Below are positions 25,601-30,450 of a stretch of DNA of 30,450 nt, one piece after another. The DNA lies in NCBI GenBank assembly GCA_002366835.1, contig DFBZ01000035.1, positions 1-30,450 on the forward strand, given 5' to 3'. The notes beneath the pieces are model-generated. The model was given only the letters and a program-made list of their open reading frames with translations. It was not told where the DNA came from and ran no database searches. Positions within the stretch are counted from its first letter, which is position 1. Every line of letters starts with the position of its first letter. The translations under genes and the position numbers were made by a program. Source of the stretch: Gammaproteobacteria bacterium UBA3067. Its GTDB lineage: Bacteria > Pseudomonadota > Gammaproteobacteria > Pseudomonadales > UBA3067.

Positions 25601-27464
25601 CCACCTCTTTGCCATAACACACCGTGAAATCGTGAATCCAGATCACCTCCTTTTTGGTTTTTCTGCGGACTTCATGGGGGCGTTCACCCAGAATCCTCAG
25701 ACCCAGGTTTTCTAATACCGGAATGACATCTGAAAGAGGAATCAATTTATTCAGATGAAAAAGTTTAAAACGAAATATGCCAGCGGGGTCTTCAATAGCT
25801 CGATAGAAGCTCAACTCAAGCGGTTCGGCTTGCGTTATTAAATCCATATGGCGAATATCGGCTACGGCCATACGAGGCAGAAAATCCTCCTTGTAACTGG
25901 AAGAAAAGCCATGCAAATACTTAGAAGCAGCAATGGCCGCTTCTTCTTCTCCCATCAATTCATTGAGGGCGATATGTAAGTTATCCTCCCAAGACCGGCA
26001 AACATCCACAAGGCGTCGTTCAATTTCATCGATATTAAAACTAGCCGGTTTGTCCGGCGACACTTTTAATACGATATGTACTTGCACCAGCACCGATTCA
26101 GAAAACTGAGTAGAGAAGTTGACATCGTTAGCTTCAAAAACCTGGCAGAGAATATCCTGGAATTTAATGCGCATTTCTGTACTATATCGATCACGCGGCG
26201 CATAAATAATGCAGGACACAAAACGCTGAAAGGGATCGGGATGTACAAATAACTTCACCCATGGTCGTTCTTTTACATGAAGTATGCCGGTAATAGTTTC
26301 GAAAAGCGTATCGGCACTGATTTGAAATAAATCCTCCCTGGGAACATTCCCGATAATACGCTGCAACTGCTTATAATCATGGCTTGAACTATCAAGCCCG
26401 GTTTTTTCTATTACCTGGATTATTTTATCCTGAATAATAGGGATATTATTCGGGTCTTGCCGAAAAACCTTCGCAGTAAAGAGCCCAAGGAAGCGATGCT
26501 GACCTGTAATATTTCCTTTTGCATCATACTTATTTAGAATAATTAGCTCTGGGTATGCTGGGCGATGTATACGACTACGCGCAGATGACTTAGCAAAAAT
26601 AAGGGCTTCACTGGTGAGTTGCGAGAAATCTGACACATCATCAAGAAGGTCAACGTGTTTGTTCACTTTGATAATACCCAGCTCTGAATCTTCCAAACCA
26701 AGCAGTTTATTAGACTGTTTGTTATTTTCTAGCTGGTACTCGCGATAACCCAAAAATGTAAAATTTTCTTGTTCCAACCAGTTCAATAGATTAACAAGGG
26801 ATTTCCCATGGCCTTTTTCATCTTTGGCCGCAACAGACTCAAGATCTTGCTTTGCTGATTCCAGCTTTCCCAGCATGAGCGGAAAGTCGCGCACCAACAA
26901 TTGAAGCTCATCAAGAATTTCACGAATTTCACTTTGTAGCTGGGCACGTTTTTTCTCATTACTTTGTCGGTCAATCTCAATGTGCAGTATCGCTTCCTGC
27001 TGACCCGATTTTATTGAGGCATGAGAGTGAAGGTTTGTACGGGTAAGAAGGTTTTTCTCATCTCGTTCAACGTTAAAAACAGTATTAATCACCGAGTGGA
27101 TTGCAATATTCTGCCTATTTATGGCCATTCGAACTGAATCAACGATAAAAGGCATATCGTCCGTCAATAATTCAATAACGGTGTGAGTAGTCTGCCAGCC
27201 GTCGTTCTCAATGGTAGGATTAAGAATTCGCACCTTCGGTTTTTTGCGGTCAAACTTCTGTACGAATTGCCAAGTCGAAATCACCTTGCCATAAATGTCT
27301 TCAATCGGTTCCTGAAGCAGCTCTGCTAAATAGGTGCTGGAGAAATAGTTACGCGCAAAGTCAACAATATTACTGGCATCCTGATCATGGAAACGTGTTG
27401 TGATAATTTCCCTGAGCTGGTTGACAAATTCCTGATAACCGCTGTCATTGAGGTTGTTGACCAT
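22584..27464 (-). CDS. gdhB: NAD-dependent glutamate dehydrogenase, large (about 180 kDa) type
   Basis: 1626 residues, close to the 1620 of the Pseudomonas aeruginosa enzyme. It oxidises glutamate to 2-oxoglutarate and ammonia with NAD, a catabolic cytoplasmic enzyme. The first 700 residues are the regulatory N-terminal region with ACT-like segments (THTVIELLTDDMPFIVDSVR near residue 74). The catalytic domain follows: GGLRWSDRMEDFRTEVLG near 810, QQVKNSVIVPVGAKGGFV, VAADKGTATFSDIANQIS, VGYDHKKMGITAKGAW, GIGDMSGDVFGNGMLLS and GEGGNLGVTQLARVE. A long helical C-terminal region of about 500 residues completes it. The ATG follows AGAGAAAAATA. It overlaps the DUF2835 gene. The symbol gdhB follows Pseudomonas usage. 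Confidence 0.96.
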   Translation of the reverse strand: MVNNLNDSGYQEFVNQLREIITTRFHDQDASNIVDFARNYFSSTYLAELLQEPIEDIYGKVISTWQFVQKFDRKKPKVRILNPTIENDGWQTTHTVIELLTDDMPFIVDSVRMAINRQNIAIHSVINTVFNVERDEKNLLTRTNLHSHASIKSGQQEAILHIEIDRQSNEKKRAQLQSEIREILDELQLLVRDFPLMLGKLESAKQDLESVAAKDEKGHGKSLVNLLNWLEQENFTFLGYREYQLENNKQSNKLLGLEDSELGIIKVNKHVDLLDDVSDFSQLTSEALIFAKSSARSRIHRPAYPELIILNKYDAKGNITGQHRFLGLFTAKVFRQDPNNIPIIQDKIIQVIEKTGLDSSSHDYKQLQRIIGNVPREDLFQISADTLFETITGILHVKERPWVKLFVHPDPFQRFVSCIIYAPRDRYSTEMRIKFQDILCQVFEANDVNFSTQFSESVLVQVHIVLKVSPDKPASFNIDEIERRLVDVCRSWEDNLHIALNELMGEEEAAIAASKYLHGFSSSYKEDFLPRMAVADIRHMDLITQAEPLELSFYRAIEDPAGIFRFKLFHLNKLIPLSDVIPVLENLGLRILGERPHEVRRKTKKEVIWIHDFTVCYGKEVEISIERVKDDFQSAFRQIWKGSIENDGFNQMVLGSRLKWQEVMLLRGYAKYLKQVRFPFSQAYIEDALVSNRGIVEQLINLFKVRFDPKKEKGREEKESICIKNLNTALEKVENLDEDRILRRFMEVILGTIRTNFFQWVYAPPEYPYLAFKFDPNLISDLPLPKPMYEIFVYSAQMEGVHLRGGKVARGGLRWSDRMEDFRTEVLGLVKAQQVKNSVIVPVGAKGGFVCKKLPVDGSRDAVMAEVVACYQLFISALLDITDNLREGEIVPPENVVRKDGSDPYLVVAADKGTATFSDIANQISIDRNFWLGDAFASGGSVGYDHKKMGITAKGAWVSVQRHFRELGLNTQKQQFTVAGIGDMSGDVFGNGMLLSKKIKLLAAFNHMDIFVDPSPSLEKSYAERQRLFELPRSSWQDYNQALISKGGGVFSRRAKSIKITPEMQQCFAIKDDKLTPDGLISAILKSPVDLIWNGGIGTYIKASVEQHTDVGDKANDSLRVDAKQMQCRVFGEGGNLGVTQLARVEMALNNIAVNADFIDNSAGVDCSDHEVNIKILLNEVVNKGDLTLKQREQLLEKMTDDVSDLVLRNNYKQVQSISISESLSSNRLDELKRYIHYLEGEGKLNRELEFLPSDEEINNRKKAGLGLVRPELSTLLSYSKGLLKEQLVDENLLSDPFISSQVETAFPRLMSSKFKPQMYTHRLKKEIIATQLANAIVNDMGITYVMRMHDASGAEPADIAKAYMISKSIYQLDELWEDIQSLDYKVSTEAQIKMMTDIARVVRRATRWFLRNRRGEMDVTTTITHFQPRVNQIRNNLGAYIQGELKEKFDAKVQDLVEMGIPEALANKVASTSNMLSFLGVIEAADITGHSLDQVAKLYFMLGDELELHWFRVLIHELQTSNHWQALARETYRDDLDWQQRALTVSVLQSEVEEDSTLEDRISLWKQCYKTLLNRWDSMIDELKSGNAQEFSMYAVALRELLDIAQSSAYACGSTDTKNDEEDCC

Positions 27465-27904
27465 TATTTTTCTCTATTAGAATAAGCTGAGACCTTTGCA
27501 TGGAGACAGAGCCCGCGTTTTTTGCAAAGGGATTCATTGCACTATACACCGGACCTGATTCCCCTTGCTTATCACAGGGAGTTAAGCTGATGTCGTATAT
27601 AAAAAGTGTAGCCCATTCAGAGCGTTAGTTTTGAGTCTTTAAGGTACACAACGCTTTCATATAGCTGCCAGTATCCGTAAAAACCACCACCTTGAACTTA
27701 TCCGCGAAACACTGGTCATAAAACGCACGAAATCCAGCATGGCAGCCGCCATACAAAACGAAGTCAACTTGATTAGTTTCAATATACCCCTATCATACGG
27801 CCAGAACATTTGCGCTTGGCGATTACTTGCAACCGGAGCCTTGCATAAGAGCAAAACATACCTCATACAAAGACCTTAACCTACACAAAGGGTATAAAAC
27901 TTCT
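27465..27904. other. Intergenic region between gdhB and moxR
   Basis: About 440 bases between divergent genes. It contains an 8-bp inverted repeat CCTTTGCA/TGCAAAGG (27493-27500 and 27523-27530), a possible moxR promoter (27769-27796) and a protein-like but start-less frame on the minus strand (27625-27789, see the findings). Nothing else was recognised. Confidence 0.5.
27769..27796 (+). promoter_or_regulatory. Candidate promoter of the moxR operon
   Basis: TTGATT (27769-27774), 16-base spacer, TATCAT (27791-27796), about 109 bases before the moxR ATG. By-eye match only. Confidence 0.35.
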
Positions 27905-28876
27905 ATGTCACAACGGGATAAAATCCTCGCATTACAAGAGCAGCTGTCTACCGTCATCGTAGGACAGGAAAAACTGATAAACCGGCTACTTGTTGCCCTG
28001 TTATCCGATGGGCACTTACTTGTCGAAGGTGCACCGGGCCTGGCAAAGACCAAGGCAATAAAATCTCTCGCGGAGCGGGTCGCGGCGCAGTTTCACCGCA
28101 TTCAATTTACACCCGATTTGCTACCGGCCGATATTACCGGCACCGAGATTTTCCGCCCCCAAGAAGGCAGCTTCACATTTCAACCTGGGCCCATTTTTCA
28201 CAATCTGGTTCTTGCAGATGAAATTAACCGTGCGCCCGCAAAGGTTCAATCGGCACTGCTAGAGGCCATGGGGGAGCGACAAATCAGCGTCGGCCCCACC
28301 ACCCACAATCTGCCGGAACTTTTTATGGTGATGGCGACTCAAAACCCTATAGAACAGGAGGGCACCTACCCCCTTCCTGAGGCTCAGTTGGATCGCTTTT
28401 TAATGCATGTCACCATTGATTACCCCGATGCCGAATCGGAACATCGTATTCTCAACCTTGCTCGCCAGGAAGCAAAAGACGACGCCACAAAATCACATCA
28501 TCAGGATAATATTCAGCTGCCACAAGAAGTGCTATTTTCAGCACGAAAAGAAGTACTTGATGTACACATGGCCAAAGAGGTCGAGGAATACATCGTTCAG
28601 TTAGTCATGGCATCCCGTAAGCCACAAGCCTACGACGAGGATTTTGCATCCTGGATTGAATACGGCATCAGCCCACGCGGCAGCATCGCCCTTGACCGCT
28701 GCGCCAAGAGCCTTGCGTGGCTTGATGGCCGCGACTTCGTAACACCTACTGACGTGCAAAGTGTGGCGCACGATACACTGAGACACCGCATCGGCATCAC
28801 TTACGATGCTGAAGCCCGTGGCATGGATAAAGATGCGCTGGTAGATGCACTTCTTAACCGCGTCACGACTCCCTAG
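27905..28876 (+). CDS. MoxR-family AAA+ ATPase
   Basis: 323 residues. MoxR ATPases are chaperone-like and help mature or insert metal into partner proteins, working with the VWA proteins encoded beside them. Walker A is GAPGLAKT (42-49), Walker B and the AAA_3 signature are LVLADEINRAPAKVQSALLE (about 104-123), followed by MATQNPIEQEGTYPLPEAQLDRF (sensor region, split here: MATQNPIEQEGTY then PLPEAQLDRF). The C-terminal lid contains YGISPRGSIALDRCAKSLAW. The ATG at 27905 is chosen because it begins at the family's normal position (MSQRDKILALQEQL); the frame stays open to a TTG at 27827. The ribosome site (AAAGGG, 12 bases before) is distant. First gene of a four-gene operon. Confidence 0.94.
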   Translation: MSQRDKILALQEQLSTVIVGQEKLINRLLVALLSDGHLLVEGAPGLAKTKAIKSLAERVAAQFHRIQFTPDLLPADITGTEIFRPQEGSFTFQPGPIFHNLVLADEINRAPAKVQSALLEAMGERQISVGPTTHNLPELFMVMATQNPIEQEGTYPLPEAQLDRFLMHVTIDYPDAESEHRILNLARQEAKDDATKSHHQDNIQLPQEVLFSARKEVLDVHMAKEVEEYIVQLVMASRKPQAYDEDFASWIEYGISPRGSIALDRCAKSLAWLDGRDFVTPTDVQSVAHDTLRHRIGITYDAEARGMDKDALVDALLNRVTTP

Positions 28877-28913
28877 TGTTGCCTCATATAGTCAAAGCAG
28901 TCCGTAAAATAGC

Positions 28914-29909
28914 ATGAACATAACAAGTACTTATAGCGGCCCCTACACCTCGCTAAAAAACCTGGTCGCGTTACGGCGTGAAAACTGTCAATTAGATTTA
29001 GCTGCCCACAGCCAAGCCCTGGCAGCCATGGCGGGCACCCACCGCTCGCCATTTCGGGGGAGAGGTATCGACTTTGATGAAGCGCGCCTTTACCAACCTG
29101 GCGATGAGGTACGCAATATTGATTGGCGAGTGACCGCTCGCACAGGTGAACCCCACACAAAGGTGTTTCGCGAAGAGCGCGAACGTCCGGTGTATATTTT
29201 GGTGGATCAACGCCAAAGTATGTTTTTTGGTAGCCAGGTAACGTTTAAATCCGTTGTCGCCGCCAACAGTGCTGCCTGGTTAGCCTGGGCCGCAATGGAT
29301 AATCATGACCGTGTGGGTGGTTTGATATTTTCTGATGAAGCGCACCAAGAGTACCGCCCCAAGGGTGGAAAACAAGGTGTTCTGCAAGTGATCCAGGGGC
29401 TCAATAAGTTTAACTCTGCCTTATCTTTACAGCAGCCATCCACAGCTGACAAAGACCAGGATAACAAAGACCAGAATAACAACGCTTTCGAAAATGCCCT
29501 CGCAACGCTTTACCGCCTGATTCGTCCTGGCAGCCTGGTTTTTATCATCAGTGACTTTTATGGATTTAGCGATAAAGCCCAACAAAACCTGAAAAAAGTC
29601 AGCCACCACAATGATGTGATTGCCCTGTTTGTCTCTGACCCGCTTGAATCCAAAGCGCCGCCGCCTGGTGACTATACTTTTGGCAATGGCGAAGAAAGGT
29701 TACACCTCAGTACCAACAGCAAAGCCTTACGCAAAGCCTATGAAACACGCTTCCACTCCCGCAAGGAACACCTCGAAAATACACTGCGGCCATTCGCCAT
29801 TCCACTACTGGCGCTGAGCACCCACAGCAATTACTTTGATCAAATACGTGATGTGCTAGGCCCACGAAAATCCTTCTCTGGCTCTGCAAAGCCCAAGGGC
29901 AGGCTCTGA
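28914..29909 (+). CDS. DUF58 domain protein of the MoxR/Bat operon
   Basis: 331 residues. The DUF58 signature is clear: HRSPFRGRGIDFDEARLYQP (44-63), then GDEVRNIDWRVTARTGEPH and TKVFREERERPVYILVDQRQ, followed by SMFFGS. This leads into a von Willebrand A-like fold with a DQRQSMFFGS variant of the metal-binding DxSxS motif. No membrane segment is visible, so it is probably cytoplasmic. It starts 38 bases after moxR and its TGA overlaps the ATG of the next gene (TGATG), fitting one operon. A linker around residues 180-195 is rich in Asp, Asn and Lys. The biochemical role of DUF58 proteins is not settled; they are always near MoxR. Confidence 0.92.
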   Translation: MNITSTYSGPYTSLKNLVALRRENCQLDLAAHSQALAAMAGTHRSPFRGRGIDFDEARLYQPGDEVRNIDWRVTARTGEPHTKVFREERERPVYILVDQRQSMFFGSQVTFKSVVAANSAAWLAWAAMDNHDRVGGLIFSDEAHQEYRPKGGKQGVLQVIQGLNKFNSALSLQQPSTADKDQDNKDQNNNAFENALATLYRLIRPGSLVFIISDFYGFSDKAQQNLKKVSHHNDVIALFVSDPLESKAPPPGDYTFGNGEERLHLSTNSKALRKAYETRFHSRKEHLENTLRPFAIPLLALSTHSNYFDQIRDVLGPRKSFSGSAKPKGRL

Positions 29910-30406
29910 TGAACCCGACTGACCCTTTGGCTGAATTGAGAGATATTCACCTACCCACCGAATTCGGCACTTGGCCACCTGCACTCGGCTGGTGGGTGTT
30001 GTCTTTGCTCGCCATCATCTCCTTGCTCAGCGCAATTTACTTTTTTATACGCTGGTATAAAAAAACAGCCTATCGCCGAGTGGCATTAAAAGAGTTACGC
30101 CAGCTCGAAAAAAGATTCCAACATTCCAGTGCCAGCGAATTTTCCGCCACCGACTTTCAGCAGGCCTTGGTAGAGCTATTAAAACGCACCACCTTAACCG
30201 CTTTCCCTCGAACAGAAGTTGCCGGGCTCACGGGCGAAAACTGGCTACTTTGCCTTGATGAAACGGCAAACATACAAGCTTTCAGCAGTGATTTGGGGCG
30301 ACGTTTAGTGATGGATCGCTTCTCAGCCGAACCACCCCAGCTCGATGTAAAAAGTGCCGAATCACTTATTCGCATCTCCAGAGAGTGGATAAAAAAACAC
30401 CGATGA
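29909..30406 (+). CDS. DUF4381 domain membrane protein
   Basis: 165 residues. The pattern PLAELRDIHLPTEFGTWPPA (5-24), then LGWWVLSLLAIISLLSAIYF as a single membrane helix, then a basic RWYKKTAYRRVALKELRQLE segment, is the standard layout of DUF4381 proteins in this operon. The C-terminal part (about 70-160) is soluble, with KRTTLTAFPRTEVAGLTGEN near 94-113. The N-terminus should be periplasmic and the C-terminal domain cytoplasmic, or the reverse; the positive residues after the helix favour a cytoplasmic C-terminus. It overlaps its neighbours at both ends by 1 and 4 bases. Confidence 0.9.
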   Translation: MNPTDPLAELRDIHLPTEFGTWPPALGWWVLSLLAIISLLSAIYFFIRWYKKTAYRRVALKELRQLEKRFQHSSASEFSATDFQQALVELLKRTTLTAFPRTEVAGLTGENWLLCLDETANIQAFSSDLGRRLVMDRFSAEPPQLDVKSAESLIRISREWIKKHR

Positions 30407-30450
30407 TAAACTTTGAATGGATTTGGGTATTCGCACTCTTCCCTCTGCCT
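30403..30450 (+). CDS. Start of a VWA-domain (BatA-like) protein, cut by the window end
   Basis: ATG 30403 overlaps the previous stop (ATGA). The 16 codons present read MINFEWIWVFALFPLP, the beginning of the N-terminal membrane anchor usual in BatA/BatB-type VWA proteins of this operon (compare the FxWPWxLLLLPLP pattern). The identity comes from this short stretch plus gene order; the VWA domain itself is outside the window. Confidence 0.75.
   Translation, partial: MINFEWIWVFALFPLP

Noticed and set aside
27493..27530. Insertion-sequence terminal repeat (GAGACCTTTGCA recalls IS5-group ends)
   Set aside because: The inverted copy is only 30 bases away, with no transposase or target duplication; treated as a chance 8-bp inverted repeat.

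Overview
The window looks like a chromosomal segment of a gammaproteobacterium, probably a marine relative of the Cellvibrionaceae/Pseudomonadales. The reasons are the gene order motB-motA-HDOD-(rhodanese)-psd, which as I recall matches Pseudomonas, the very long NAD-dependent glutamate dehydrogenase followed by a DUF2835 protein, the MoxR/DUF58/DUF4381/VWA operon, and moderate GC. No tRNA, rRNA or CRISPR array is visible.

Layout. 1-98: the 3' end (domains V and VI) of a group II intron cut by the window edge. 153-2320: a small accessory module with a LysR regulator divergent from an azoreductase gene that overlaps a Zn-dependent nucleoside/guanine deaminase-like gene. 2321-2885: a gene-free stretch rich in palindromes. 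2886-5425: an FKBP isomerase and uvrB, both on the minus strand. 5603-6787: an aspartate-type aminotransferase. 6833-9026: the flagellar stator pair motA-motB. 9219-12263: a possible small ORF coupled to an HDOD/GAF-like protein, the C-terminal stump of a rhodanese gene, and psd. 12332-12856: msrA. 12921-19266: a cobalt-chelation cluster with cobW-cobN on the minus strand and a His-rich CbiX-type chelatase divergent from it. 19411-20130: a YeeN-type YebC-family protein. 20391-21209: a stand-alone amoC/pmoC-type subunit of a copper membrane monooxygenase, with its own terminator. 21915-22334: an unknown small membrane protein, divergent from amoC across about 700 bases of non-coding DNA. 22364-27464: DUF2835 and the large NAD-GDH. 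27905-30450: moxR, DUF58, DUF4381 and the first codons of a VWA/BatA-like gene that runs off the window.

How they fit together. CobW (GTPase metallochaperone), CobN (large subunit of the late, ATP-dependent cobaltochelatase) and CbiX (early, ATP-independent chelatase) all serve cobalt insertion into corrinoids; CobW and CbiX carry His-rich metal-binding stretches. MotA/MotB form the proton-driven stator. Psd makes phosphatidylethanolamine. The last four genes form the conserved MoxR-associated operon.

The most unusual content is the orphan AmoC/PmoC: all copper-site residues I can place by spacing are intact, but no A or B subunit gene is in the window. Also notable are the decayed rhodanese next to psd, the attenuator-like hairpin in the cobW leader, and a family of GAYGTAAA/TTTACRTC palindromes found in two separate intergenic regions.
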